64,000 nucleotides of DNA from Gemmiger formicilis (GCF_024462815.1 NZ_JANGCG010000001.1:372001-436000); one strand, 5' to 3'. Numbered from the stretch's first letter, positions 18,167-26,958 are shown. The notes: a model not told the origin generated them from the sequence alone. Numbers and translations are program-made.

Positions 18167-19570
18167 TTATTCCGCAAGCTCGCCCACCAGCAGCGCAGCG
18201 CGGGAGCCGGTAACGTGCACCCTTGCCCACTGGCCGATAAGGCTTTCCGGCGCGGCAAACTCTACAACCAGATTGTTGTCCAGCCGCCCATTGACGGTAC
18301 CCGCATTGCGGCCCGCGGCCTCCACCAGAACGCGGACAGTCTGGCCGGTCATAGCAGCCGTGGCGGCAAAGGCAAATTCCTCCTGCGTTTTCAGCAAGCG
18401 CTCCATGCGGGCGGCCTTCTCGGCGTGGGTGGTGGGGTCAGGCAGCTTGGCCGCCGGTGTGCCGGTGCGCTTGGAATAGATAAAGGTAAACAGCTGCATA
18501 TAGCCGACCTTGCGGATCAAGTCCAGCGTTGCTGCAAAGTCCTCCTCGGTCTCGCCGGGGAAGCCGACGATGATATCGCTTGAGAAGGTCACGCCGGGGA
18601 TTTTCTCCTTGGCGTAGTTGATGAGCTCCATATACTGGGCAACGTTGTAATGGCGGTTCATCTCCTTCAGCAGCCGGTCCGAGCCGGACTGCACCGGCAG
18701 ATGAATGTGCTTGCACAGATGCTCCTGCGCGGCAATCGTGTCAATGAGCTTGCGGCTGGCATCCTTCGGGTGGCTGGTCATAAAGCGAATTTGATAATCG
18801 CCGGGGACCTCGCACAAAAGATTCAGCAAATCCGCAAAATCAATCGGGTTTTCCAGCCCCTTACCGTAGCTGTTGACGTTCTGGCCCAGCAGGGTGATTT
18901 CCTTGTAGCCTTGCGCAATCAGCTGCTTGAACTCTGCCAGAATAGCGGCGGGCTCACGGCTGCGCTCACGTCCGCGGACGTAGGGCACAATGCAGTAGGT
19001 GCAGAAGTTATCACAGCCATACATAATGGGCAGCCATGCACGGAAGCCGGAATCCCGGCGGATAGGCAGTTCCTCCACCACGGCGTTGCGCTCGGTGGGC
19101 TTTTCCAGATAGCGCTTGCCCTTGCGGATGCGCTCCGCCAGCATCGTGGGCAGGCGGTCAATGCCGTCCACACCAAAGACAAGATCCACATATGGGTAGC
19201 TCTGGCGCAGTTTTTCCACGATGTGCTCCTGCTGGGCCATACAGCCGCAAATGCCAATCATCAGCCGCGGGTTCTGCTCCTTGAGCTTTTTCAGCGCACC
19301 GACATTGCCGAAAACGCGCTGTTCTGCGTGCTCACGCACGGCGCAGGTGTTAAACAGGATGAGGTCTGCGTGCTCCACGTTATCGCACAGGCCGTAGCCG
19401 ACATCCTGCAGTACGCCCTTGATTTTCTCGCCGTCATTGACATTCTGCTGGCATCCGTAACTCCGAGTATATACGAGGGGCGGATGGTCGTAATACTGCA
19501 TAATGATGTCTTGGTACTTCTCCCGATTTTCCATCTGGCTATAATCAATTCGTTCTACCTTTACGGCCAT
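18167..19570 (-). CDS. miaB: tRNA-2-methylthio-N6-dimethylallyladenosine synthase
   Basis: 467 residues. An N-terminal UPF0004 domain carries the auxiliary cluster cysteines (Cys40, Cys76, Cys110), a radical SAM core has GCDNFCTYC (Cys186, Cys190, Cys193), and a C-terminal TRAM domain follows. It thiomethylates the isopentenylated A37 made by MiaA. The N-terminus is complete, so the adjacent prophage has not truncated the coding region. AGGTGG lies upstream of the ATG. No promoter is visible in the 34 bp before it. Confidence 0.96.
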   Translation of the reverse strand: MAVKVERIDYSQMENREKYQDIIMQYYDHPPLVYTRSYGCQQNVNDGEKIKGVLQDVGYGLCDNVEHADLILFNTCAVREHAEQRVFGNVGALKKLKEQNPRLMIGICGCMAQQEHIVEKLRQSYPYVDLVFGVDGIDRLPTMLAERIRKGKRYLEKPTERNAVVEELPIRRDSGFRAWLPIMYGCDNFCTYCIVPYVRGRERSREPAAILAEFKQLIAQGYKEITLLGQNVNSYGKGLENPIDFADLLNLLCEVPGDYQIRFMTSHPKDASRKLIDTIAAQEHLCKHIHLPVQSGSDRLLKEMNRHYNVAQYMELINYAKEKIPGVTFSSDIIVGFPGETEEDFAATLDLIRKVGYMQLFTFIYSKRTGTPAAKLPDPTTHAEKAARMERLLKTQEEFAFAATAAMTGQTVRVLVEAAGRNAGTVNGRLDNNLVVEFAAPESLIGQWARVHVTGSRAALLVGELAE

Positions 19571-19604
19571 TTTACCACCTTTTCACGTTTCATCGTTCAG
19601 AATT
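19571..19604. other. Host-prophage junction upstream of miaB
   Basis: Only 34 bp separate the miaB ATG from the stop codon of the first phage-type gene. The gap holds the miaB ribosome site but no terminator and no clear promoter. The exact attachment site cannot be defined without the other end of the prophage. Confidence 0.5.
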
Positions 19605-20126
19605 TCAAAGTATATTGTGTTCGAGGTACCACTCGGCTTCCTCGGGGGTCACTGTATAAACATTCGTCGGGCAGGACGGAATATCGCTGTAAACTACCAC
19701 GAAATAGAAGCCCGAGCGGTCTTGATACAACTCCCATGCGAAATGATTCTGGATGCCCTCGGGGTACTTGCGGCAGGTGAAACTCGCTGCCAGCGAGTCA
19801 GCTTTTTCTGTATCGCAAACATAGCCGTTGCACATCTTGCAAATCGGCGGGCCCACGCTGGGGGTTCTCTCCCAGAGCAAGTTCTGTTGCCCGTCGTTTT
19901 TCTCGATCTTGACGGTCGCCCCCATGATAGCCATTGCTTCGCAAAATTCTTCCGCTGTAAGGCTATTTCTCAGCAATCTGTTACCGAGACGCTGGCGGCT
20001 GTAACCCATCTTTTCGGCCAGTTCGTGAAGTGCCGTTCCCGTGTCTTTCATCCTTGCGCGAACCAAGTCGGCACAATTCATTTTATTATATCCGATATTC
20101 GTTTCCTTGTCAATTTTAGCGGACAC
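19605..20126 (-). CDS. Phage HTH-domain protein
   Basis: 173 residues from a GTG with GAGGTG just upstream. Residues about 17-75 look like an XRE-type helix-turn-helix (LHELAEKMGYSRQRLGNRLLRNSLTAEEF). The C-terminal part has a CKMC...C...C pattern and a compact beta-rich look (GFYFVVVYSDIPSCPTNVYTVTPEEAEWYL). It could be a transcription regulator with a sensing domain. It is the last gene of the early operon, directly before miaB. Family not recognised beyond the HTH. Confidence 0.65.
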   Translation of the reverse strand: MSAKIDKETNIGYNKMNCADLVRARMKDTGTALHELAEKMGYSRQRLGNRLLRNSLTAEEFCEAMAIMGATVKIEKNDGQQNLLWERTPSVGPPICKMCNGYVCDTEKADSLAASFTCRKYPEGIQNHFAWELYQDRSGFYFVVVYSDIPSCPTNVYTVTPEEAEWYLEHNIL

Positions 20127-20140
20127 AAAAACACCTCATT

Positions 20141-21220
20141 TCATGCTCTATTTTTCATGCGTACCGGGAGTACAAGGGCCGTAAAACCCTCGTTTTCAAT
20201 CTTCATAGGTGAGAGTGAGCTATTCAGTAGTGCCCGGATACCCTCACCTTTGGTAGCGCTAATCCCATTCAGCAGGAGAATGTCGTCGAACGCAATGTTC
20301 ATCGGCTCCGGGATGGTGCCTTGGCACAGCACGTCCTCGTGGAATTCAACGCCAGTCAGCCGGGATGTGATGTAGCAGCTTTCGCCGTCGATGTGCAGCA
20401 CCACCGGCTCGCGGTGCTTCAAGTCCATCAAGTTCTTGACGCGCGTGGCGGCCCCCAGCAGACTGTCGCGGTCAAACACGACATCGTACTTGCCCGCTTT
20501 CGGGATGACGCTCTCATAGTTCATGTACTCGCCGCAAATAAGGCTGGTCGTCAGCGTGTAGTCCTCGGTGCTGAAGACCGCTTTCTTGTGGTCGCCGGTA
20601 ATCTGACACTGGCCGTGCAGGTCGAGAGCGGCCAGGCTCTTCGCCGTCTCGTTGGGCAGGATGAAGTGGAAATCTTCTTCATACGGAAACTCGACCTTTG
20701 CCAGCTGGGAGCCGTCGCACCCAACGAGGTTCAGCTTTCCATTCTCGGCCTTGAAGTAAATTCCCGTCATGGCTGGGCGGTTCGGATTCAAGGACACCGC
20801 GTAGCCCACGCGCTTGATGGCGGCGATAAGTTCCTCGGCATCCACGGACACGTTTCGCGTCCCCTGCTGCGGCGGTGCAATGCGCATGAAGTTGTCGATA
20901 GTTCCCGTCAGCAACGTGGCCTTTGCGCGCTTCTTCCCCGCCCCGGCCACTTTCACGTTGTCGCCGTCTTTCTCGATAGACACCTGCGGGTCATCCAGCC
21001 CGCAAATGAGGTCAACGCCGTTCGGCGGTAGGATAAACGGCTCTGCGATGTTGTACGGAATCTTCGCCTGCGCGTAGATGACACCGTTCGACGCGGCCAT
21101 CGTGTTTCCCTCAAACAACACGCCTTGCGTAATCGACTCCGCCCCGGCGCTCCGCGACTGCGGAACAGCCGCTTTCAGCGCCTTTAACTTCTGCGCAATC
21201 TCTGCTTTCTCAAAAATCAT
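20141..21220 (-). CDS. Phage DNA sliding clamp (DnaN/beta-like)
   Basis: 359 residues with the three-fold repeated layout of the bacterial beta clamp: an N-terminal repeat, SVDAEELIAAIKRVGYAVSLNPNRPAMTGIYFKAENGKLNLVGCDGSQLAKVEF in the middle, and a C-terminal ending ALVLPVRMKNRA, like the beta C-terminus that carries the peptide-binding pocket. Ring clamps hold polymerase on DNA. Identity with the family is clear by pattern but divergent. No polymerase is seen in the window, so it may recruit host or unseen phage enzymes. Consistent AAAGGAG site. Confidence 0.8.
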   Translation of the reverse strand: MIFEKAEIAQKLKALKAAVPQSRSAGAESITQGVLFEGNTMAASNGVIYAQAKIPYNIAEPFILPPNGVDLICGLDDPQVSIEKDGDNVKVAGAGKKRAKATLLTGTIDNFMRIAPPQQGTRNVSVDAEELIAAIKRVGYAVSLNPNRPAMTGIYFKAENGKLNLVGCDGSQLAKVEFPYEEDFHFILPNETAKSLAALDLHGQCQITGDHKKAVFSTEDYTLTTSLICGEYMNYESVIPKAGKYDVVFDRDSLLGAATRVKNLMDLKHREPVVLHIDGESCYITSRLTGVEFHEDVLCQGTIPEPMNIAFDDILLLNGISATKGEGIRALLNSSLSPMKIENEGFTALVLPVRMKNRA

Positions 21221-21236
21221 AGCTTACTCCTTTCTT

Positions 21237-23396
21237 TTACGCGGTGGCTGCCGCTTCCATAAGGTCTTTCATCAGTTCATCAACTAACAGCTTCCCGGCG
21301 TACCGCCCAGTGTGAATGATGTTTCCGTTTACTGTTAGTTCCTCAAATTCCTTGTTGCGCTTTTCTTTCGACTCCACGGCCAGCTTGCGCTCTTTCTCGT
21401 CCATGCGCTTCTGCACCACCTGCTGCCACTCTTTCAAGAACGGCACGGCTTCTTGCAGATCGGAATACTGCTCGTTGGAGTAAGAGCGCTTCTGCCGAAT
21501 CGTACCGCCGGGTTCGATTTCTAACGTGTACCACGGGCGGTTTGGCTTGTCCGTCTGCCGCAGGAACACGATGTAACTCTCCTCGGACGAGATACGCTCA
21601 TAGTAGCGGTTCGTGTTCGCCACGCAATGCCCGAGGAACGTGCTATCTTTCACGATGTCGAACAGGTCAGCGGGAACAATGATGCTGTACTTCTCGCCCT
21701 TGTACTCATACAGCTTGCGGATGCGCTTCATCACCTTTGCCACACCAAACTTCTTGTCCAAGTTCACGGCCATTTCCCGGCGACGCTCCGCGCTGGCTAT
21801 TGCATCCTTTTCTCGGATGACCGCTATCATCTCATTGTGGCGGCGGGCCAACTGGAGCGGGTATCGGTTCAACTCCACTTTGAGGTCCACGCCAACTTTC
21901 TTTGCCATGCGGATGTAGTCTTCCCAGTCATACGCGATTTGCCGCTTGATTTCTCCGTTGACTGCCCCGGCGCGGCGGCTCACTTGCCGAAGATATTTAA
22001 GCGTCGGCCGCGTACCGTATTTCTCGCACAGATCCATGAGCGTGTAGTCCGAAACAACCTCGGCCAGCTGCTTCATGTTCTCCGGCGTGATTGCCACGCC
22101 CTGCCCTTTCCACCTTTTCGCATTACAGACCTTGTTGAAGTCCTTTTCACCAACAGCGTTCAGTTCTGCCCTGTTCAGGCCGAAAACTCCGTAGTACGTC
22201 TTGCTGCGGAAGTTGATTTGCTGCTGGATGTCGCCGCGCCGGGTTTCAAACACCCGCAGCAGTGACTCGCCCCACCCCGTCTTAATAAGGGATTCTGCCA
22301 TCGGCATCTGCCGAGTGCGCCGCCACAAAAGCAACTTCGAGGTCAAGCTGTACTTCTCCCTGTTCTTTTTCGAGAACGGGCCGCCGTAGTCCATGTCCAT
22401 GAAATCGTCCAACTCGTCAACGAGTTTTTCATCAACCCCTATCAAAGCGGTGTACATAGACCCGACAAACAGGCTTTCCGGGGCAAACGTCGTGCGCATG
22501 ACCGGGTAGTAGTAGTTGCCGTGCCAGTCGTAGTTGTACCCGTAGTGGATATTCGGCCCCAGCAGATACACCTCGCGCTTGGTAACGTCCAGCGTGCAGC
22601 GTTTGCTCGTGTAGTCGAACCACACGTTATAGGCTTTCAGCCAGTATCCGTCCGCGCTTTGCTGCCCAAACAGGAACACCCTGCTCGTGTTCTTTTTCTT
22701 CGCGCCGTACCGCGCGAGTTGGACGGTAATTTCCTCTCCGCACTTCGGACACTTCGCGGGCTCTTTGTGCGCATACCACTTCGGTCCGTAGTCCTTGAAA
22801 TCTGCGCCGCATACGTCGCAATGGCACTTCTGCACTTTTATCTTGTGCGCGCCGGCTGTATCCACCTCAATCTCTGTTTCAACGCCGACCCACAAAAGCA
22901 TAATGTCGCTGTTGGCACGGCGGATTCGCTGCTCAAAATCTTTCGGTTCTTCCGGCTCACGAGACATCCAGTATTTCAAGCCATGCTCGCGCAGTTCCTC
23001 GCGGCGGGCTTTTTTCTTTTCGTTGCTCTGCCACTGGCCGTAGCGAATAACGTCGTCGATGCGGGCATAGTTGACGTTGCAGAAGTACGCGCGGATCTTC
23101 GTGTCATCCTCTTTCGTGACGGGGATGGAGTGCCGATTTAACTCATTGCACACGTTCTCGATTCTCAACGCGGGCAAGTACGTTTCCTTGTCGTGGCGAA
23201 CGCCGGTCCAGTAGTCGCCGAAGAACCGCCACACAATAAGCGGATTTTTCTTGCCATCCCACATTGCCACGGTCATCACCTGCCCGTTGATGTACCGGCC
23301 GCTCACCATGGCCGTAGTCGCCGTCAGACTAAGCCCTGCTATTTCAGACGGCTTCGGCGGCGGACACAGTTTTTCCAGTTCTTCACTCTTTTTCAT
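21237..23396 (-). CDS. PcfJ-like protein
   Basis: 719 residues. The C-terminal block STFLGHCVANTNRYYERI...FLRQTDKPNRPWYTLEIEPGG followed by IRQKRSYSNEQ is typical of PcfJ (PF14284), first named in the conjugative plasmid pCF10 and common in Firmicute phages. A zinc-ribbon pair (CHCDVC ... CPKC) lies at about residues 195-245, which suggests nucleic-acid contact. The molecular role is unknown. Neighbours the PcfK-like gene, as in other elements. Confidence 0.82.
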   Translation of the reverse strand: MKKSEELEKLCPPPKPSEIAGLSLTATTAMVSGRYINGQVMTVAMWDGKKNPLIVWRFFGDYWTGVRHDKETYLPALRIENVCNELNRHSIPVTKEDDTKIRAYFCNVNYARIDDVIRYGQWQSNEKKKARREELREHGLKYWMSREPEEPKDFEQRIRRANSDIMLLWVGVETEIEVDTAGAHKIKVQKCHCDVCGADFKDYGPKWYAHKEPAKCPKCGEEITVQLARYGAKKKNTSRVFLFGQQSADGYWLKAYNVWFDYTSKRCTLDVTKREVYLLGPNIHYGYNYDWHGNYYYPVMRTTFAPESLFVGSMYTALIGVDEKLVDELDDFMDMDYGGPFSKKNREKYSLTSKLLLWRRTRQMPMAESLIKTGWGESLLRVFETRRGDIQQQINFRSKTYYGVFGLNRAELNAVGEKDFNKVCNAKRWKGQGVAITPENMKQLAEVVSDYTLMDLCEKYGTRPTLKYLRQVSRRAGAVNGEIKRQIAYDWEDYIRMAKKVGVDLKVELNRYPLQLARRHNEMIAVIREKDAIASAERRREMAVNLDKKFGVAKVMKRIRKLYEYKGEKYSIIVPADLFDIVKDSTFLGHCVANTNRYYERISSEESYIVFLRQTDKPNRPWYTLEIEPGGTIRQKRSYSNEQYSDLQEAVPFLKEWQQVVQKRMDEKERKLAVESKEKRNKEFEELTVNGNIIHTGRYAGKLLVDELMKDLMEAAATA

Positions 23397-23916
23397 AAAC
23401 TTTGCCGTCCCTCCCTATCGTGTACATCGTGTCCGGCATATATTTCTTGCCGTCAATGTGGATAATCGTGCTGGCGGCCATGCCTTTCATAAACGTATTG
23501 ATGAACAGAATGTAGTCGCCCAGCTTCCCCGCTGCCGAGATGTTCTTGCCCTTGTAGACGTGAATCGGACCGCTGCTTTTGTGCGTCCAGCTTTCTTCAC
23601 ACTCCGGGTGGCCCAGCAGATAGGCTTGTACAAAACGCAGAAACCGCATTTCATTGAGCCGCGCCACCAAGAAAATTTCAGTACAGCTTATTTTCTTGCC
23701 ATCATCGTCAATATCGCCTTTCGGCTCGACCAGCCAAAACTCGTTCTTGCCATCCCACGGATACCAGTTGAAGCATTCCAGCGGATTCTCCGCGCAATGG
23801 AAACCCGTCTGCGCACAGAACGCTTTCTCCGTTGTATTCAAACCGGGATGGTACTTGTACTCGCCGTCGCCGTGCGTTGCCACCAGCCCCGGCTCGAATC
23901 CTTTACAGGCCAGCAT
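23383..23916 (-). CDS. Phage hypothetical protein (CKGF/GFHCAENPLECF type)
   Basis: 177 residues beginning MLACKGFEPGLVA, with GFHCAENPLECFNWYPW near residue 38-54. This pattern recurs in phage and mobile-element hypotheticals of unknown function. It overlaps the PcfJ-like start by 14 bp. The ATG at 23916 is preferred over the GTG one codon earlier. Function unknown. Confidence 0.7.
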   Translation of the reverse strand: MLACKGFEPGLVATHGDGEYKYHPGLNTTEKAFCAQTGFHCAENPLECFNWYPWDGKNEFWLVEPKGDIDDDGKKISCTEIFLVARLNEMRFLRFVQAYLLGHPECEESWTHKSSGPIHVYKGKNISAAGKLGDYILFINTFMKGMAASTIIHIDGKKYMPDTMYTIGRDGKVYEKE

Positions 23917-23924
23917 CACCTAAA

Positions 23925-24533
23925 TCACCCCCACAACGTCAGCTGCATGGAATCGTCCTCGAACGCCTTTTTCTTGCGCGGCGGGATTTTCGGTTTCGGC
24001 TTCTCGGACTCTGCCGGACTTTCCTTTGCCGCGTCGGCCGATTTCTCGGCCTTGGCGGGCGCGGGCTTTGCGGCGGGCTTCGGTGTGGGCTTCGACTTCT
24101 CGGGCTCTGCCTTGATGTCTGCCGGCTTCTTCATCTCCTCCTCGCTGGGTGCTGCACCCGTGATGCGGACGTTCATCTTGAACTCCACGTCCGCGTTCGG
24201 AAAATAGAACTGCACCGCTTTGCGGTACACCTCCAAGTCAGACATAACGTCGCCACTCTTATCCACGACGGCCGCGCAGCACTCGGAGACAGTGCGCACC
24301 GTGTTGGCGAACACCTCAGCAAAGCGGTCATCTTCCTCGATGAATCCCCGCAGGGTCTTTACCACATGAGGGAAAATCATCTTTGCGCGGCCGCTGCCGA
24401 CAAACGCCTTTTCTTCCTCGTCCAGCTTCTTGCTGGCTGCCGAGACAATGCCCTCCTGCGCCTTGATTTCCTCGGGCTCCGTATTTTCTACCGCCTGCAT
24501 ATCTGGCAGGACAACCAAATTGCTCTCGCTCAT
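23925..24533 (-). CDS. PcfK-like protein with a possible clamp-binding C-terminus
   Basis: 202 residues. A helical N-terminal domain (to about 125) resembles PcfK-type proteins, followed by an Ala/Pro/Lys/Glu-rich linker (about 130-190). The last six residues are QLTLWG, close to the beta-clamp-binding consensus QL(S/D)LF. The phage clamp gene is three genes downstream in the same operon. PcfK assignment is by position beside PcfJ and general shape; the clamp link is inference. Confidence 0.65.
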   Translation of the reverse strand: MSESNLVVLPDMQAVENTEPEEIKAQEGIVSAASKKLDEEEKAFVGSGRAKMIFPHVVKTLRGFIEEDDRFAEVFANTVRTVSECCAAVVDKSGDVMSDLEVYRKAVQFYFPNADVEFKMNVRITGAAPSEEEMKKPADIKAEPEKSKPTPKPAAKPAPAKAEKSADAAKESPAESEKPKPKIPPRKKKAFEDDSMQLTLWG

Positions 24534-24703
24534 TTCTTTTTCTCCTTTTTCTCATAGCATCCGCACACTTCCGGGCGGTTCTGGCACGGATTCCTGCACA
24601 CCGAGAACATCCTGCAATATGCGCAGCAGTAGCGATCTCCTTGCTTATCGCACATGAAGATTTTGCACATATCAGTCTTGGGCATCGGCTTCTTATGCTT
24701 CAT
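24530..24703 (-). CDS. Small cysteine-rich phage protein (57 aa)
   Basis: 57 residues, MKHKKPMPKTDMC..., with nine cysteines (CC..C, C...C, C.C patterns) and a Lys-rich end. GGGAGG lies 8 bases before the ATG, its start overlaps the upstream gene by 11 bp and its stop overlaps the next start (ATGA), so it is translated as part of the operon. Probably a small zinc-binding protein. Function unknown. Confidence 0.75.
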   Translation of the reverse strand: MKHKKPMPKTDMCKIFMCDKQGDRYCCAYCRMFSVCRNPCQNRPEVCGCYEKKEKKK

Positions 24704-25100
24704 CGGGGTACACCTCCCACGCCTTTTGCCAAAACCCTCTCGCGTATGCGCTGTCGCGCCGGACTTTCTTCATAACGGCTTCATAGTCTGCGTAATATTG
24801 CAACTTCTTCTCTTTCGCTGCGAGGATTTCATCACAGCACCTATCCAGCATCGACGGCGGGTAGAATATGCGGTCATAACCGTTCATGTGGCGTACTTCC
24901 CGCACCTGCTGATCCAGCAGGATATTGTACCGATAGGACAAATGTTTCTTGCCCTCGTGGTCGCTGATACGCAGGCTGTTCACGATGCCGTAGTCAAATT
25001 TCAGATAAATGCTGTTCGTCGAGTACGCATCCAGCCGGTGGATTACCACTTTCCCAATCAGCCGCTTGATGACAGCGGCGGCCACATCATCAGTCGTCAT
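24693..25100 (-). CDS. Phage hypothetical protein (135 aa)
   Basis: 135 residues, no recognised family. The N-terminal half is beta/alpha mixed (VIHRLDAYSTNSIYLKFDYGIVNSLRISDH) and the C-terminal half helical. AAGGTGG precedes the ATG. It overlaps both neighbours by about 11 bp, in line with an early-operon gene. Confidence 0.72.
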   Translation of the reverse strand: MTTDDVAAAVIKRLIGKVVIHRLDAYSTNSIYLKFDYGIVNSLRISDHEGKKHLSYRYNILLDQQVREVRHMNGYDRIFYPPSMLDRCCDEILAAKEKKLQYYADYEAVMKKVRRDSAYARGFWQKAWEVYPDEA

Positions 25101-25527
25101 TGCACACCACCTTAATCGCCGCGTTGAGGGCCGCCCGCATTGCCGGAGAACTGTTCACGTCACCGTAGGTAAGGCCCAAAGCATCCAGCGTCTCCTCGGC
25201 ATCCCCCGTGTAGCTGTACTCGTGGTTTGCCAACTCGTAGCGGAACATCTGGAACAGGTAGCCCGTGCCGTCAATATCCGCCGCCATAGCTTCCTTGCGC
25301 TCCTTTGTGTGGCGCGTGAACATCTCGTCCAGCTTGTCGGCATCCGTCTTGCGGATGAAGCCGCCGGGCGCAATCCGATAAATCTTGTCGGTGTCCGTTT
25401 CCTGCAAGCCAAGTTTCTTCATGCCCTGCGCGAACTGGTCGTTGTTGAATGCCCACATCATCGGGAACTCGTTCACCTCTTTTTGGTGACGTTCTTTCAT
25501 CTGTACGTAAGTTTCTGCTACTTTCAT
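25090..25527 (-). CDS. Phage hypothetical protein (MKVAETYVQMKERHQ type)
   Basis: 145 residues. The start MKVAETYVQMKERHQKEVNEFP and the later GGFIRKTDADKLDEMF are typical of a hypothetical family common in Firmicute phages. The ATG at 25527 has AGGAGG 5 bases upstream; an ATG 13 codons earlier is a weaker alternative. The 119 bp between this gene and the previous one hold no other convincing gene. Function unknown. Confidence 0.75.
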   Translation of the reverse strand: MKVAETYVQMKERHQKEVNEFPMMWAFNNDQFAQGMKKLGLQETDTDKIYRIAPGGFIRKTDADKLDEMFTRHTKERKEAMAADIDGTGYLFQMFRYELANHEYSYTGDAEETLDALGLTYGDVNSSPAMRAALNAAIKVVCNDD

Positions 25528-25646
25528 TTCGTCCTCCTTGACTTTTTGCCGCGGAGGGTCTAACATAATAGTTGACCTCTCTGCTTCGTGACTGCTGTGG
25601 AACTGGTCTGTCGGTAGCCTCTCCTGTCCGTGGGGCTGCCGATTTT

Positions 25647-25853
25647 TTATACCTGTGCGGCCTCGCCGCCGTAGTCGATTTCGTACTCCTCGCTCTGCAA
25701 ATCGTGCGCCATCGAGCACGGGTCAACCTCGGCCGCGCCGCACCGCTTTTCGATTTCGGAGTAGCTGATTCTGCCGTTCTCGTCTGCTGCCTGCGTTGCA
25801 AGCTCCATCATCAGATCCGCGTACCGCATACTCTCCTGCTGCTCTGCGTTCAT
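25647..25853 (-). CDS. Small acidic phage protein (68 aa)
   Basis: 68 residues, mostly helical and acidic (SMRYADLMMELATQAADENG...). Its ATG overlaps the stop of the preceding gene (ATGA) with GAGG upstream. No recognised family. Confidence 0.62.
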   Translation of the reverse strand: MNAEQQESMRYADLMMELATQAADENGRISYSEIEKRCGAAEVDPCSMAHDLQSEEYEIDYGGEAAQV

Positions 25854-26065
25854 GCTTCTGCTACCTCACTTCCTGTCCGTACTCCGCTGCGGAACACCGC
25901 CAGCGTGCTCCACCCCATGAGGACCCTTTCGCGGTACACCCAATCTGAACCTGTGATGACCGGCGCACCGCCCGGGCGGTCCATCACCCTGTAAAAGATG
26001 CCCGGGTGCTGGCGGCTCATTTCCCGGGCCCGCCGCAACGTCTTTTTGATTTCTGCTTTCTTCAT
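25850..26065 (-). CDS. Small phage protein (71 aa)
   Basis: 71 residues, basic N-terminal helix (KKAEIKKTLRRAREMSRQHP). AAAGGAG lies 10 bases before the ATG. Overlaps both neighbours by ATGA junctions. Function unknown. Confidence 0.65.
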   Translation of the reverse strand: MKKAEIKKTLRRAREMSRQHPGIFYRVMDRPGGAPVITGSDWVYRERVLMGWSTLAVFRSGVRTGSEVAEA

Positions 26066-26475
26066 TTTCCACGCTCCTTTGCTTTCCGCGCAAACGCTGC
26101 TTTTTCAAAAACACTGTGCTTGATGTTCGGTATCTCCACATACTCTGCGACAACGTCCATGACCTGCTGGCGAGCGTTCACTCCTGGCCGCACCATCGTT
26201 GTAGTTTCACGGATAACTTTCTCGCCCGAGGACAACTCAACCTCGTGCAGAACGCTAACTAAGTAGCTTTCTTGGTAGCCGCTGCCGTATGTATAGATTT
26301 TGATGCCATCCGGGGTGTACCGATACCCGCCATCTGCTTTCCATTCTTTCGGGAACGGCGGCCGCTTGGGGACTTCAATCTCAATGGTCTTGCGCTTTTC
26401 GTCGTACTCGCCGGTCTTGCACTCGCGGAAATACTTCTTGTAAAAGCTGTATGACACCTTGACCATCTTTGTCAT
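26062..26475 (-). CDS. Phage hypothetical protein (137 aa)
   Basis: 137 residues, no recognised family. The middle part is beta-rich (IEIEVPKRPPFPKEW, ESYLVSVLHEVELSSGEKVIRE) and a helical basic C-terminus follows. GAGGT upstream of the ATG. Operon member by overlapping ends. Confidence 0.68.
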   Translation of the reverse strand: MTKMVKVSYSFYKKYFRECKTGEYDEKRKTIEIEVPKRPPFPKEWKADGGYRYTPDGIKIYTYGSGYQESYLVSVLHEVELSSGEKVIRETTTMVRPGVNARQQVMDVVAEYVEIPNIKHSVFEKAAFARKAKERGK

Positions 26476-26765
26476 ACTGCCGACCTCTTTTCCTGCTTGA
26501 AGAACTGATGCCCGTGCTTCGCCGCCCGCCGCTCTGCGATTCTGACGGCCAAACCGTACAGGCTGTCATCCGGGAAGAAGTCAACTTCCTCGGCTTCTGC
26601 GATAGACCGCAGTTCGTGGTAGCTCATGCAGGAGAGTTTGGCCACGTCGTTCCCGCTGTACATATAGCCGTCGCCGCCGTCCACCCATTCCTCGCCGCGG
26701 GCCGAGCAAAAGCCGATAAATTCCAGCTTTCCGTTGATGTTGGCCCATGTTCGCATCATTCCCAT
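26472..26765 (-). CDS. Phage protein with HeH/LEM-like helical motif (97 aa)
   Basis: 97 residues. The segment SYHELRSIAEAEEVDFFPDD followed by SLYGLAVRIAERR resembles a helix-extension-helix (HeH/LEM/SAP-like) fold. The C-terminal domain of the phage holin (29605-30039) carries a very similar segment. AAGGTG precedes the ATG. Function unknown. Confidence 0.62.
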   Translation of the reverse strand: MGMMRTWANINGKLEFIGFCSARGEEWVDGGDGYMYSGNDVAKLSCMSYHELRSIAEAEEVDFFPDDSLYGLAVRIAERRAAKHGHQFFKQEKRSAV

Positions 26766-26766
26766 T

Positions 26767-26958
26767 TCACACCTTGCCTTTCAAGTAGTCCTTAATCCAC
26801 TGGTCCGCTTCCTTGCGGTTCTTGCAGAATTTGCCGGTGCCGCAGTAGAAATAATCCTCGCTGCCGTCTACGTTCACCATCGCCTGTACGTTGATGGTCG
26901 CTCCTGCTTTCTGTGCCGGATGCCCTGCCGGCAAGTCGGTCATTACGAATTTTGTCAT
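26767..26958 (-). CDS. Small phage protein (63 aa)
   Basis: 63 residues ending in a helix (KNRKEADQWIKDYLKGKV). The start overlaps the previous gene's stop (ATGA). No recognised family. Confidence 0.62.
   Translation of the reverse strand: MTKFVMTDLPAGHPAQKAGATINVQAMVNVDGSEDYFYCGTGKFCKNRKEADQWIKDYLKGKV

Noticed and set aside
20141..21220. Host chromosomal dnaN
   Set aside because: It is divergent, lies in a phage operon with PcfJ/PcfK-like genes and is far from any dnaA/recF context.
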